Below are positions 40,558 through 49,531 of a DNA stretch of 64,000 nt, piece after piece. A model generated the notes under the pieces. That model saw only the letters and a program-made list of their open reading frames with translations, was not told the origin of the DNA and ran no database searches. The DNA comes from Polyangia bacterium (GTDB taxonomy: Bacteria; Myxococcota_A; Polyangia; Fen-1088): contig DATATI010000041.1 of assembly GCA_036268875.1 (NCBI GenBank), positions 1-64,000 on the forward strand, read 5' to 3'. The position numbers and the translations under genes were made by a program. How positions within the stretch are numbered: the first letter of the stretch is position 1; each line of letters begins with the position of its first letter.

Positions 40558-42102
40558 ATGTCGTTGAAGGTCGAGGCAACGCCAGCCGGGCTTGGCGAGG
40601 GAACCCCGGCCCATCACTTGCCGGTTGCGGCTGTTGCGCCGCCGTCGCGTGCTGATGCGCTGGAGGCCGAGTGGCGCGCCTATTTCCGCAGGCGGCCCGA
40701 CGACATCGCCCATCCGGCGGCGCGCGACTTCATGAACCGCGATCTGGCAGTGGCGCTGGCCCGCCTGATTCCCGCGGACGCCTCGGTGCTGGAGCTCGGC
40801 TGCGGCCGCGGCGACCTGCTGGCGGCGCTGCCGCAGGCCGAACGCCAGGGCGTGGATTTCTTGCCCGAGACCGTCGACGAGGCGCGCGTTCGCCATCCCG
40901 CGCTGTCCTTCGCCGTCGACGACGCCACCCACCCGCCCGCCCCCGGCGCGCCGGGCTGGGACGCGGTGATCTGCGATCGCCTCTGCCACAGCGTCCTCGA
41001 CATCAAGGCGTTGCTGACCGGCTGCAAACGTCGCCTGCGCGAGGGCGGCCGCATTTACCTCACCTGCTTCAATTACTTGTGGGAGCTGCCCACGCGCCTG
41101 GCCGAGGTGGCGGGCTGGAAGCAGCCGGCGCCCACCGCCAACTGGCTGTCGGACAGCGACTTTCGCAATCTGTTCGACATCAGCGGCCTCGAGGTGGTCC
41201 GCTTTGAAGATCGCCTGCTGTTGCCGCTGCAGATCGCGGGTGCGTCGTCGATCGTCAACCGCTATCTCGTGCGCATGCCCGGGATGCAGCACCTGTCGCT
41301 GTACCGGATCTACGTCCTGCGCGAACGCGAGCGCGATCGGGGCCGCGACGCCGCCGTCATCCGCCAGCGCCAGCGCATCGGCGCCAGCGTCAGCGTGGTA
41401 GTGCCGACGCGCAACGAAGCCGGCAACGTTCAGGCGGCCATCGACCGCACCCCGGTGATGGGCTCATCGACCGAGCTTGTCTTCGTCGAGGGCGGGTCGT
41501 CCGACGGCACCTGGCAGACCATCCAGGGGTGCATCCGCCACTATCAAGGACCGCTGACGCTGCGGGCGTTTCAGCAAACGGGCAAAGGGAAGGGTGATGC
41601 CGTGCGCCTGGGGTTCGCCCAGGCCACCGGCGATCTTCTGATGATCCTGGACGCCGATCTCACGGTTCCGCCCGAAGATCTGCCGGGCTTTTACGAGGTG
41701 GCCACCCGCGGCCACGCCGATTTTATTCAGGGCACGCGCCTGGTTTATCCGATGGAGAAGGGCGCCATGCGCTTCTTCAACAAGCTGGGCAACGTGGCCT
41801 TCTCCCAGCTTTTCTCTTACTTGTTGCAGCAGCCGATCCGCGACACTCTGTGCGGGACCAAGGTGCTCTGGCGGGCGGACTACGAACGCATTGCCGCCGC
41901 CCGGCATTACTTCGGCGACTTTGATCCATTCGGCGACTTTGACCTCATCTTTGGCGCCGCCCGGTTGAATTTGAAGATCGCCGAGATCCCGGTGCGCTAT
42001 CGCGATCGCACTTACGGCGAGACCAACATCGCCCGCTGGAAGCACGGCTGGCTGCTTTTGCGCATGTCCGCGGTGGCGGCGCGCAAGATCCGCTTCGTCT
42101 GA
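40558..42102 (+). CDS. Fused class I methyltransferase and family 2 glycosyltransferase
   Basis: 514 residues. The first 250 residues are an AdoMet-dependent methyltransferase ('DASVLELGCGRGDLLAALPQ', 'AVICDRLCHSVLDIKALLTG', 'REGGRIYLTCFNYLWEL'). From about 280 there is a GT-A fold: 'ASVSVVVPTRNEAGNVQAAI', 'LVFVEGGSSDGTWQTIQG', 'LMILDADLTVPPEDLPGFYE' (D-x-D equivalent) and 'TYGETNIARWKHGWLLLRMS', as in polyprenyl-phosphate mannose/glucose synthases. Such fusions suggest methyl and sugar transfer to the same lipid or glycan. No C-terminal membrane helices are clear. It starts 13 bp after the kinase gene and six bases before the next methyltransferase gene, so an operon is likely. Confidence 0.87.
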   Translation: MSLKVEATPAGLGEGTPAHHLPVAAVAPPSRADALEAEWRAYFRRRPDDIAHPAARDFMNRDLAVALARLIPADASVLELGCGRGDLLAALPQAERQGVDFLPETVDEARVRHPALSFAVDDATHPPAPGAPGWDAVICDRLCHSVLDIKALLTGCKRRLREGGRIYLTCFNYLWELPTRLAEVAGWKQPAPTANWLSDSDFRNLFDISGLEVVRFEDRLLLPLQIAGASSIVNRYLVRMPGMQHLSLYRIYVLRERERDRGRDAAVIRQRQRIGASVSVVVPTRNEAGNVQAAIDRTPVMGSSTELVFVEGGSSDGTWQTIQGCIRHYQGPLTLRAFQQTGKGKGDAVRLGFAQATGDLLMILDADLTVPPEDLPGFYEVATRGHADFIQGTRLVYPMEKGAMRFFNKLGNVAFSQLFSYLLQQPIRDTLCGTKVLWRADYERIAAARHYFGDFDPFGDFDLIFGAARLNLKIAEIPVRYRDRTYGETNIARWKHGWLLLRMSAVAARKIRFV

Positions 42103-42107
42103 CGGCG

Positions 42108-42878
42108 ATGCTGACGCCCGCCCAGCGCGCCGACACCCTGAAGCGTTTCGACCAGCACCGCCGCGCCTGGGCGGAGAACCCGACTTTACAAATTCTTTAC
42201 GGAGAGTGGTACGGCCGCATTCGCCGCCACCTGCCGCCGCCGGTCGACGGGCCGTGGTGGGAGCTCGGCTCTGGGCCCGGTTTCGCCCGGAGGTTCATCC
42301 CGGAGCTGTCGCTTTCGGATCTGGTGGCCGCGCCCTGGCACGATCGGGAGATCGCCGCCGACGCCTTGCCGTTCGCCGACGGCAGCGTGGGGGCGCTGGT
42401 GCTGTTCGACGTGCTTCACCATTTGCCGTCATCGGCCCGATTCTTCGCCGAGGCGACCCGGGTCTTGCGCACGGGCGGGCGGGTGGTGCTGTGCGAACCG
42501 GGGATCAGTCCCTTGTCGTTCCCGGTCTACAAGTTCCTGCACGAGGAGCCTCTGCGCCTGTTCGTCGATCCCTTTGTGATGGGGACGGTCACAGAGGGCG
42601 CCGACAAGGATCCCTTCGATTCGAACCAGGCTATCCCCTCGCTGATGTTCGGGCGGCCAGGGGGACGGCGGCGCTTCCGCCACATGTTCCCCACCCTGGA
42701 GATCCGCACTGTTGAACGCCTGGCCGGCCTTAGTTATCCGGCCTCGGGGGGATTTTCGCGAGGTCCTTTGCTGCCGGCGCCACTGTGGCGGCGATTGTTT
42801 GCTGTCGAACGGTTCCTGCCACAATGGATTTTCAGTTTGATCGGTTTTCGTTTGCTGATCGTACTGGAAAAACAGTGA
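42108..42878 (+). CDS. Class I SAM-dependent methyltransferase
   Basis: 256 residues. The AdoMet site is 'GPWWELGSGPGFARRFIPE' with 'LPFADGSVGALVLFDVLHHL' and 'TRVLRTGGRVVLCEPGISPL'. A C-terminal hydrophobic region ends 'FSLIGFRLLIVLEKQ'. Five bases separate it from the fused methyltransferase-glycosyltransferase gene, so a shared transcript and pathway are likely, perhaps methylation of a sugar or lipid intermediate. The substrate is not known. Confidence 0.82.
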   Translation: MLTPAQRADTLKRFDQHRRAWAENPTLQILYGEWYGRIRRHLPPPVDGPWWELGSGPGFARRFIPELSLSDLVAAPWHDREIAADALPFADGSVGALVLFDVLHHLPSSARFFAEATRVLRTGGRVVLCEPGISPLSFPVYKFLHEEPLRLFVDPFVMGTVTEGADKDPFDSNQAIPSLMFGRPGGRRRFRHMFPTLEIRTVERLAGLSYPASGGFSRGPLLPAPLWRRLFAVERFLPQWIFSLIGFRLLIVLEKQ

Positions 42879-42988
42879 CCAAACGCGATGCGTCTCTTTC
42901 GTCGGTTGATCCTGGTCGCCGCCACCGCTCGCCGGTCGTGCTAAGGTGCGCCTCTATATTCTTGGATTGATGGCGCTGCGAGATTCCA

Positions 42989-43861
42989 GTGAAATTTCAG
43001 CACACGCGTACCTTGCTGTCGGCCGCCGCGCTCCTGGCGTTTGGCTGCGGCGCCGAGCCGGGGCCAGGTTTGATTCCCGGGGTCGACTCTGGTCTGCCGC
43101 CTGATCCGACCGGGACCGGCGGCGCGGCGATCGACGCTGACGGAACCGGCGGTACGCCGGACGGGACCGGCGGCGCGGTGATCCCCATCGGCGGCAGCGG
43201 CGGCGACATGGGGATGGATGCCGCGGTCGACGTCGCCCAGGACACCGCTCCGGTCGATGTGCCGGTGCTCAGCGACGGCGGCGCCGACGTACCGGTCGGG
43301 CCCTTCACCTGCAATCAACTGCTGGGTCCGTCCAACATCACGCAGTGGTGGCCGGTATTCGAAGCTCTGATGAACGGCGACCACTGGCAATACATGGCCG
43401 GCTTGCACGCCTTCGTAGACAACTGGGCCGATCCGAACAGCCCGTTCTGGACGACGGCGGTGACGTCACCGTGCACCAGCGGTGCAAAGAATCCCGATCG
43501 GGTGCTGCTGGTCGTCTTCAGCACGACGCTGACGCAGGCCGCTTTCCAGCCGGCCATTACCAAGGCCGTGGCCACCATCAAAACAAAATATCCCGGCGTC
43601 AAACGCATCGAGCTTTTGACCAACCCGCGCAGCCCGATGAACAAGCTGTGCACCGGCGACGATCCGAACAGCGTGGTGCCGCCATACATCGACCAGGCCA
43701 TTCAAAACGTCGCCGATCAATCCGGCGGGGACGTGACGGTGGGCCCAAAGATCGAGGTCGGCTCGTGCACTTGGTGGGACGCGCACGGCACAGATTTCAC
43801 CTCCACCGGCGCCGCGGGCGTCGGTGCGCTGTACGGCGCGTACTACAAGACCCGCCTTTAA
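42989..43861 (+). CDS. Lipoprotein of unknown function
   Basis: 290 residues from a GTG. The lipobox 'LLAFGC' gives Cys20 or so; a Gly/Thr/Asp-rich linker follows to about residue 108. The C-terminal domain starts 'FTCNQLLGPSNITQWWPVFE' and includes 'YMAGLHAFVDNWADPNSPFW', 'DRVLLVVFSTTLTQAAFQPA' and 'PPYIDQAIQNVADQSGGDVT', with Cys residues that could form disulfides. The layout resembles an SGNH- or Rossmann-like secreted domain but I cannot assign a family. It overlaps the end of the convergent methyltransferase gene by four bases. Confidence 0.7.
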   Translation: MKFQHTRTLLSAAALLAFGCGAEPGPGLIPGVDSGLPPDPTGTGGAAIDADGTGGTPDGTGGAVIPIGGSGGDMGMDAAVDVAQDTAPVDVPVLSDGGADVPVGPFTCNQLLGPSNITQWWPVFEALMNGDHWQYMAGLHAFVDNWADPNSPFWTTAVTSPCTSGAKNPDRVLLVVFSTTLTQAAFQPAITKAVATIKTKYPGVKRIELLTNPRSPMNKLCTGDDPNSVVPPYIDQAIQNVADQSGGDVTVGPKIEVGSCTWWDAHGTDFTSTGAAGVGALYGAYYKTRL

Positions 43862-44511
43862 GGCGAGGTCCTGGTCTTGGTCCAGGCGCTGCACTGATAA
43901 AGCGCGGCGGTGACCGGGGCCAGCGGCGGGAAGGCCACCCGGGCCAGCGGCGTCAGCACGCGCCCCAGGGCGGCGGCGATGCGCGCCGGCGGGCTGACGT
44001 GGTGGTCGTCGATGCCGTGAAACCCGATGGCTTCGAAGGCGCGGGTCATCAGGCGGCTGACCATCGGGTAGCCGGTGACCAGCGTGCCGCCCGGGGCCAG
44101 GGCGCGAGCCAGGCCGCGCGCAGCGCCGTCGGCGTCGGCGATGTGCTCCAGCACGGAGAAGCAGACGATGGCGTCGAAGCGATCGGCGGGCAGATCGTCG
44201 TCGCGCAGCAGATCGGCGCGCCGAAAAACCGCCTGGCATCCCGGTGCCACCTGCGATTGCAGGCCAGCCGCCAGCGTCAGATCGGTGCCGGTATATTCGG
44301 CGTATCGCTTGGTCAGCGTCGACACCAGCACGCCGCTGCCCACGCCGATCTCCAGCACGCGATGCCCACCCGATGGCAGCAGATCCAGGCCCATCTGCAG
44401 GCGGTGCCGGTAAAGCCAGCCCACCCACCGGTGGTAGTAGTACGGCAGCGGATCGTGGGCGTCGTTCGGGCGCAGGACGCCGGCCGCCGGCAGCTCAAGG
44501 CGCAGGGGCAC
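43858..44511 (-). CDS. Class I SAM-dependent methyltransferase
   Basis: 217 residues with 'GGHRVLEIGVGSGVLVSTLT', 'CFSVLEHIADADGAARGLAR' and 'LAPGGTLVTGYPMVSRLM', a standard AdoMet fold. It begins within the last 17 bases of the TPR gene, the last member of the aroF-to-methyltransferase run. The region after 'VTGYP' contains 'AIGFHGIDDHHVSPPARIAA', seen in ubiquinone- or glycan-type methyltransferases. No substrate is inferred. Confidence 0.8.
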   Translation of the reverse strand: MPLRLELPAAGVLRPNDAHDPLPYYYHRWVGWLYRHRLQMGLDLLPSGGHRVLEIGVGSGVLVSTLTKRYAEYTGTDLTLAAGLQSQVAPGCQAVFRRADLLRDDDLPADRFDAIVCFSVLEHIADADGAARGLARALAPGGTLVTGYPMVSRLMTRAFEAIGFHGIDDHHVSPPARIAAALGRVLTPLARVAFPPLAPVTAALYQCSAWTKTRTSP

Positions 44512-45412
44512 GCGACGTCGCTTTCTCGATCAGCGCGGACAGATCGACGCCCGGTTTGCGGCGCACGCCGGTGACCACGGAGAACGCCTCCGGCGCATAG
44601 GGATACCCGTTCGAGACGAGATCGCGCAGCTCGGCGGCGCCGCGGGCCAGCTCGTCGGCGGCGGTGTCGGCGCGCAGCGTGCGCAGCTTGCGGCGGATCT
44701 CTTCGCGGGTCTCTTCGTTGCTGGTCACGGCGTAGGTTTGCTCGAGGTGCTTGATGGCCAGGGCGGTGCCGCCCCGCTGGGTCAGCATCTGCGCCACCAG
44801 ATTCGGCAGCCAGGGCGGCACGCCGTCGAACAGCGTGGCCCGGCGCAGGGCTTCGACGCCGCCTTGCCGCCAGTCGGGCACGCGCGGATCATTTTCGCCG
44901 GCCAGCGACGGCAGGTCGAAGAACTGGTTGAAGCCAAGCTGAAACCAGATCTCCCAATCGTCGGGAAATTCGCGGGTGCCGCGCGCCAGGATGCGGTTCG
45001 CCGCCAGCGTGGCGTCGACGGAGAATGTCTTGCCGTTGTAGACCAGCATGGCGGCGCCGCGCCGGTAAAGACTGTGAAAGCGCGGATCGAGATCGATCGC
45101 CGTGGTGAGGTACCGCTCCAGCCAGCGCTGTTCACCCTTGGTCGCCAGCTGCGTCCCGAAGTAGACATTTGCGCGCGCCGCCACCAGATCGGCGGCCAGC
45201 GCGGTGTGGCCCAGGCTGGCCAGGCGCAAGCTGTTGGCGCCCGGCAAATAAAGGGTGTCGGCCTCGGGCGGCCAGGTGGCGCGCAGGGCCAGGCTGCGGG
45301 TCAACGCCGCGTGGGTCAGCGTCGCCAGGGCCAGCGCGGCGACGACCGCGGCGGCGAGCAGCGGGCGCGACAGACGATCCGGGCGCGCCGCGGCCAGGAC
45401 CGGCGCGCTCAC
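44495..45412 (-). CDS. Membrane-anchored TPR-like protein
   Basis: 305 residues. One hydrophobic helix near residues 18-40 ('LLAAAVVAALALATLTHAAL'), preceded by Arg, anchors it with the rest outside or inside. The soluble part is a helical solenoid ('LERYLTTAIDLDPRFHSLYR', 'ILARGTREFPDDWEIWFQLG', 'AIKHLEQTYAVTSNEETREE') with the alternating W/A/Y and P spacing of TPR units. It overlaps the regulator gene by four bases and the methyltransferase gene by 17. Assembly or scaffold function is likely; PilW-type or lipoprotein-sorting roles cannot be told apart. Confidence 0.7.
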   Translation of the reverse strand: MSAPVLAAARPDRLSRPLLAAAVVAALALATLTHAALTRSLALRATWPPEADTLYLPGANSLRLASLGHTALAADLVAARANVYFGTQLATKGEQRWLERYLTTAIDLDPRFHSLYRRGAAMLVYNGKTFSVDATLAANRILARGTREFPDDWEIWFQLGFNQFFDLPSLAGENDPRVPDWRQGGVEALRRATLFDGVPPWLPNLVAQMLTQRGGTALAIKHLEQTYAVTSNEETREEIRRKLRTLRADTAADELARGAAELRDLVSNGYPYAPEAFSVVTGVRRKPGVDLSALIEKATSRAPAP

Positions 45413-46869
45413 GACGATGGTTCCTCGCCGCCCTTGCTGCCGCCGCCAGTTGCCAGGGTGCTGGCCATCGTGGCGTCACCGGGTTCGCCGTCGGCGCCGG
45501 AGAGCCCCAGCTTGGACATCCGGTAGCGCATCGATCGAAACGAGATCCCCAGGACGCGCGCTGCCTCGGTGCGGTTGCCGTCGGTGCGCTCCAGCGCCTT
45601 CAAGACAATCCCCCGTTCGAAGGTCTCCAGCTCTTTTTCCAGATCGAAACCGACCGCCGGCAGGTCTGGCACGCCGACCGCCGCCGCCGGGCGCGGGGTC
45701 AGCTCGGGCAAGGCGTCGGCGGTGATGCGGCCGTCGACCGCCAAGGTCACCGCGCGCTCGACCAGATTTTCTAGCTCGCGCACGTTGCCGGGAAAGTTGT
45801 ACGCGGTCAGCGCCGACATCGCCGCCGGATCGACGCCGCCGATGGGATGGCCGTGCTCGGCGGAGAACTTGCGAACGAAGTGATTCACCATCAGCGGCAC
45901 GTCCTCGCGCCTTTCGCGCAATGGCGGCATGCGCACCTGGATGACATTCAGCCGGTAGTAGAGATCTTGGCGAAAGGCGCCTTTTTCAACCTCCGTCTCC
46001 AGATCGCGGTTGGTGGCCGCCACCACGCGCACGTCGATCTCGCGCTCGCTGACGCCGCCGACCGGTTTGACCTTTCGTTCCTGCAGCACGCGCAGCAGCT
46101 TGACCTGCATGGGCAGCGGCAGCTCGGCCACCTCGTCCAGCATCACCGTGCCGCCGTTGGCCGCCTCGAACAACCCGATCTTGTCGCTGGCCGCGCCGGT
46201 GAACGAACCTTTGACGTGGCCGAACAGCTCGGACTCGATCAGCGTCTCGGGGATGGCGCCGCAGTTCACCGGCAAGAATGGACGATCGGCGCGCGGCGAC
46301 AGCTCGTGCAGGGCGCGCGCCGCCAGCTCCTTGCCGGTGCCCGATTCGCCGACCACCAGCACGCTGGTGCGGGCCGGCGCGATCTTGCGCAGCAGATCGA
46401 ACACCCGCTGCATGGCCGGCGATTTTCCCAGCAGGCGATCGAGCTTGTACCGGCCCTTGATCTCGTCGCGCAGCACCACGTTCTGGTGCAGCAGGAGGCG
46501 CCGCTCGAGAGCGCGCTCGACCACCAGGCCGACCTCGTCCAGCTTGAACGGCTTGACCAGGTAATCGTAGGCGCCGGCCTTCATCGCCGCGATGGCGGTC
46601 TCGGCGGTGGCGTAGGCGGTGACGACGATGACCTGGGTGTCGGGGCGAACCGTCTTCGCCTGCGCCAGTACGTCCAGGCCGGTGCCGTCGGGCATCTGCA
46701 GATCGGTGATCACCAGATCGAACTCGGTCGCTTCCAGGGCGGCGCGCGCTTCGGCGGCGCCGCTGGCGGTGGAGAGGGTGTAGCCGGCGCGCTTGAGGTA
46801 GATGCTCAGGAACTCGCGCATCGACCGTTCATCGTCGACGACCAGGATGTGGCCTGACGGAGTGGTCAT
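45409..46869 (-). CDS. Sigma-54-dependent response regulator (PilR/NtrC-like)
   Basis: 486 residues from the ATG at 46869. REC domain: 'HILVVDDERSMREFLSIYLK' with Asp56 in 'FDLVITDLQMPDGTG'; AAA+ domain: Walker A 'GESGTGKELAARALHE', Walker B 'GGTVMLDEVAELPLP', and the sigma-54 contact loop as 'KGSFTGA' (GSFTGA in place of the usual GAFTGA); a Fis-type helix-turn-helix at the C-terminus, 'ALERTDGNRTEAARVLGISF' with 'RSMRYRMSKLGL', which is the PilR-like form. It activates sigma-54 promoters. No PilS-like kinase is in the window. It overlaps the TPR gene by four bases and follows a methyltransferase gene by 16. Confidence 0.93.
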   Translation of the reverse strand: MTTPSGHILVVDDERSMREFLSIYLKRAGYTLSTASGAAEARAALEATEFDLVITDLQMPDGTGLDVLAQAKTVRPDTQVIVVTAYATAETAIAAMKAGAYDYLVKPFKLDEVGLVVERALERRLLLHQNVVLRDEIKGRYKLDRLLGKSPAMQRVFDLLRKIAPARTSVLVVGESGTGKELAARALHELSPRADRPFLPVNCGAIPETLIESELFGHVKGSFTGAASDKIGLFEAANGGTVMLDEVAELPLPMQVKLLRVLQERKVKPVGGVSEREIDVRVVAATNRDLETEVEKGAFRQDLYYRLNVIQVRMPPLRERREDVPLMVNHFVRKFSAEHGHPIGGVDPAAMSALTAYNFPGNVRELENLVERAVTLAVDGRITADALPELTPRPAAAVGVPDLPAVGFDLEKELETFERGIVLKALERTDGNRTEAARVLGISFRSMRYRMSKLGLSGADGEPGDATMASTLATGGGSKGGEEPSS

Positions 46870-46885
46870 GGGCGGGCGAGCTTCC

Positions 46886-47614
46886 TCATGAGCGTTTGCG
46901 CGCCACCAGGATGACAAAGCCGCCCAGGTTGCGCAGCCCCGGCACGTCGCAGGCCGCGCGTTCGGCCCAGCTGAAAAGCCGGGCCATCGGGGCGACGTCG
47001 AACACCCGCGACGTCGGCGTCACCACCCGTACGCCGCGCAGGCCGATCACTTCCAGATCGGGCGGCAAGTACGAACGCGCTTTGTCGATGGTGTCGTAGC
47101 GGGTGAAGACGTCGCGCTCCGTCGTGCCGCTGGCGATGTGCCCTGGTTTGCCCAGGCGCTTGGCCAGATAGCGCAGCGAGTACGGGTTGTAAAACTCCAG
47201 TAAAAGATGCCCGTTCGGGCGCACCAGCCGCCCCAGCTCGGCCAGCGCTTTTTCGACCGGCGGGATGTGGGCCAGCACTTTCATGCAATAGACCAGATCC
47301 ACCGACGCCGTCGGCAGCGGCACGTCGGTCAGCGATCCTTGCACCACGCGCAGCCCGCGCCCGCGTGCCGCGCCCAGCATGCCGCGCGACAGATCCAGGC
47401 CCACCGCTGACCGGGCCACGCGCGCCGTCTCGCGCAGCAGCAGGCCGGTGCCGCAGCCGGCCTCGAAGACGTCGCGGCCGGCTCCATAACGGCGGACCAG
47501 GTCCAGCTCCAGCTCGTCGATCAGCCGGTGATAGCCGTGGTGGCGTTCCTTCTCGTAGATGCTGGAGAAGCGATCGTAATAATCCTGGGTGGTCGGCACG
47601 GCGGTGCTGGACAT
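46886..47614 (-). CDS. Class I SAM-dependent methyltransferase
   Basis: 242 residues. It has 'AGRDVFEAGCGTGLLLRETA', 'DLVYCMKVLAHIPPVEKALA' and 'LVRPNGHLLLEFYNPYSLRY'. Beginning 'QDYYDRFSSIYEKERHHGYH' is typical of glycan- or lipid-linked methyltransferases with an N-terminal helix. It is 13 bp after the MFS gene and 16 bp before the regulator gene on the same strand. It and the other methyltransferase bracket the regulator and TPR genes. Confidence 0.82.
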   Translation of the reverse strand: MSSTAVPTTQDYYDRFSSIYEKERHHGYHRLIDELELDLVRRYGAGRDVFEAGCGTGLLLRETARVARSAVGLDLSRGMLGAARGRGLRVVQGSLTDVPLPTASVDLVYCMKVLAHIPPVEKALAELGRLVRPNGHLLLEFYNPYSLRYLAKRLGKPGHIASGTTERDVFTRYDTIDKARSYLPPDLEVIGLRGVRVVTPTSRVFDVAPMARLFSWAERAACDVPGLRNLGGFVILVARKRS

Positions 47615-47627
47615 GAAACGGCGGCTA

Positions 47628-48914
47628 TTATGCCACGCGCGTCCGATTCCCGGCCGCGCGTCTTTGTCGGCGGGCGACGATGACGAACAGGACGCCCGAC
47701 AGCAGGAACGCCAGCATTGCCGCCTGCAGTCCCATCGACACCGACGGTTGCGGCGTGCCGTCGGGGCGGGTGGAACCGAGCCGATCGGCCAGCCAGCCCA
47801 CCGCGGACGGTCCGGGTGAATTTCCCAAAAGCTGAATCCCGAACATGAACACCGCTTGCAGGGTGGCGGCGTACTGCGGTGGTCCCAGCTCGTCGACGAT
47901 GGCGGCGGCGGGGCCGTTGTAGACCGACAGCAGGAACACCGCGACGAACGTCAGAGCCATGAAGGCGGTCCGGCTGGGGATCATCAGCGAGAGGGCGCCG
48001 ACCGGAAACGCCAGCAGCAGCGACAGGCCGATGGCCAGCGCGTGCCCGCCGGCGGCGCGCCGGTTGAGCGCGTCGCCCGCATAGCCGCCGGCGATGACTC
48101 CGCCCGCCCCGCACACCAAGCCGACGATAGCCATGAAGATACTGCCGACCACGACGGTGAAGTGCCGCTCTTCGATGATCACCCAGCGCGCCCAGAAGAT
48201 GAGGGCGCTGGCGCCGAAGGTGGCCAGGATGCCGCCCAGCAGAGCGAAGATGTACGTCGGCGCCAGCAGATACGCGCGCGCCGGCAGCGTGCCGGGGCGG
48301 GGCAGACGATCGGGCGCGGCGATGAAGGCGGCGCCCAGGGCCAGCAGGATCGACGGGCCGCCGGCGATCCAGAACACCGCCCGCCAGCCCAGCAGCGGGG
48401 CCAGCACCGCGCCCAGCACCAGGCCGCTGGTGCCGCCGAGAGCCATGCCGACGTTGTAGATGCCGAGCGCGCGCCCGCGCTTTTCCGGCGTGGCGTCGGC
48501 GCACAGAAGCGTATTCGCGCTGGGTCCGTAGGCGCCTTCGCCGACGCCGACCAGGCCGCGAAAGAAGAGCAGCATCGGCAGCGACGTCGACAGCGCCGAG
48601 CCGATGGTGGCGATGCTCCACACCACGATGCCCCCGAAGATCACCTTGCGCGGCCCGATGCGATCGGCGATCGGCCCCGAGGCCAGCGACGAGACGGCGA
48701 AGACGAGCAGATTGACCGTGGCCAGGGCGCCCAGTTCGGCCTTGGTCATGTGAAAGTCGGCGCCGATGAGCGGCGTCATCCCGTACACCACCTGCCGGTC
48801 GAGATAATTGAAGAAATTGATCAGCGTCAGCAGCGGCAGCGCCGCGATGCCGCTGCGCTGAGCCGGCGCGGGTGCGGGCGACGCCGACCCGGGCCCGGCG
48901 TGAGCGACGCTCAC
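47628..48914 (-). CDS. MFS transporter
   Basis: 428 residues from the GTG that overlaps the TlpA stop codon (GTGA). About 12 membrane segments. The signature loops are seen: 'LTLINFFNYLDRQVVYGMTP' at helix 1, 'FAVSSLASGPIADRIGPRKV' (loop 2-3 motif), 'LLFFRGLVGVGEGAYGPSAN' (helix 4-5) and 'ADATPEKRGRALGIYNVGMA'. This is like the spinster/sugar-acid group, exporting or importing a small anion. The extended frame to 49217 has a start inside the TlpA gene and is not used. Confidence 0.88.
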   Translation of the reverse strand: MSVAHAGPGSASPAPAPAQRSGIAALPLLTLINFFNYLDRQVVYGMTPLIGADFHMTKAELGALATVNLLVFAVSSLASGPIADRIGPRKVIFGGIVVWSIATIGSALSTSLPMLLFFRGLVGVGEGAYGPSANTLLCADATPEKRGRALGIYNVGMALGGTSGLVLGAVLAPLLGWRAVFWIAGGPSILLALGAAFIAAPDRLPRPGTLPARAYLLAPTYIFALLGGILATFGASALIFWARWVIIEERHFTVVVGSIFMAIVGLVCGAGGVIAGGYAGDALNRRAAGGHALAIGLSLLLAFPVGALSLMIPSRTAFMALTFVAVFLLSVYNGPAAAIVDELGPPQYAATLQAVFMFGIQLLGNSPGPSAVGWLADRLGSTRPDGTPQPSVSMGLQAAMLAFLLSGVLFVIVARRQRRAAGNRTRVA

Positions 48915-49483
48915 CGCAGGCTTTCCAGACAGGCCAGGGCCTCCGGCTTCGACCAATCTCGCTTGTTGATGAAGTAGTGGCGCACTTTGCCGCTGGCGTC
49001 GATCAAGTAAGTCTCCGGATATTTTTCGGTCCCGTATTTCTTGGGGACCTCTTTGCTGAGGTCTAGCAGGACGCCCATCTTGGTGCCGGCGGTGAAGAAT
49101 CGGCGGATGGGCTCCCACCCGTCGTCCACGCTGACCGCCATCATGCGGATGTCGGTGTTCTCGATGGTGCGGGCCAGCTCTTCCATCGACGGCATCTCTT
49201 CGATGCAGGGCGGACACCAGGTGGCCCAGAAATTCACCAGCACCGGGTGGCCGCGCTGCGAGCGCAGCGAGACCAGCTTGCCGCTGGCGTCGGGCAATTC
49301 GAAGTCGGGCGCCTCGCGGTTCAGAAGTGCGACGGGAACCGGGTCGGGGTTCAAGCCCCGGCAGGCGTTGGCGCGGGTGCGTTCCAGGCTTTCGTGGGCA
49401 CCGGCCAGAAACCGGGTGGTCACGTAAGCCAGCGCCAAAACCGTCAGCGCGAGCGCCGCCGTCGAACCGTTGCGCGTCTTCAT
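48911..49483 (-). CDS. TlpA/ResA-like membrane-anchored thioredoxin
   Basis: 190 residues from the ATG at 49483. An N-terminal helix (8-28) anchors it in the inner membrane with the rest in the periplasm. The active site is 'NFWATWCPPCIEEMPSMEEL' with Cys90 and Cys93. Redox partner sites are 'APDFELPDASGKLVSLRSQR' and 'DVSKEVPKKYGTEKYPETYL' downstream, in the ResA/TlpA form (cytochrome c maturation or disulfide reduction). It overlaps the MFS gene by four bases and stands 48 bp after the DAHP synthase gene. Confidence 0.9.
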   Translation of the reverse strand: MKTRNGSTAALALTVLALAYVTTRFLAGAHESLERTRANACRGLNPDPVPVALLNREAPDFELPDASGKLVSLRSQRGHPVLVNFWATWCPPCIEEMPSMEELARTIENTDIRMMAVSVDDGWEPIRRFFTAGTKMGVLLDLSKEVPKKYGTEKYPETYLIDASGKVRHYFINKRDWSKPEALACLESLR

Positions 49484-49531
49484 GTTGCTGCTTAGGGATC
49501 TGTCTAACACGGCGACGGCTGCCCCGGCACC

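Noticed and set aside
39325-41292. 655-codon minus-strand frame
   Set aside because: Antisense to the Ser/Thr kinase and fused methyltransferase genes, no motif, no start site.
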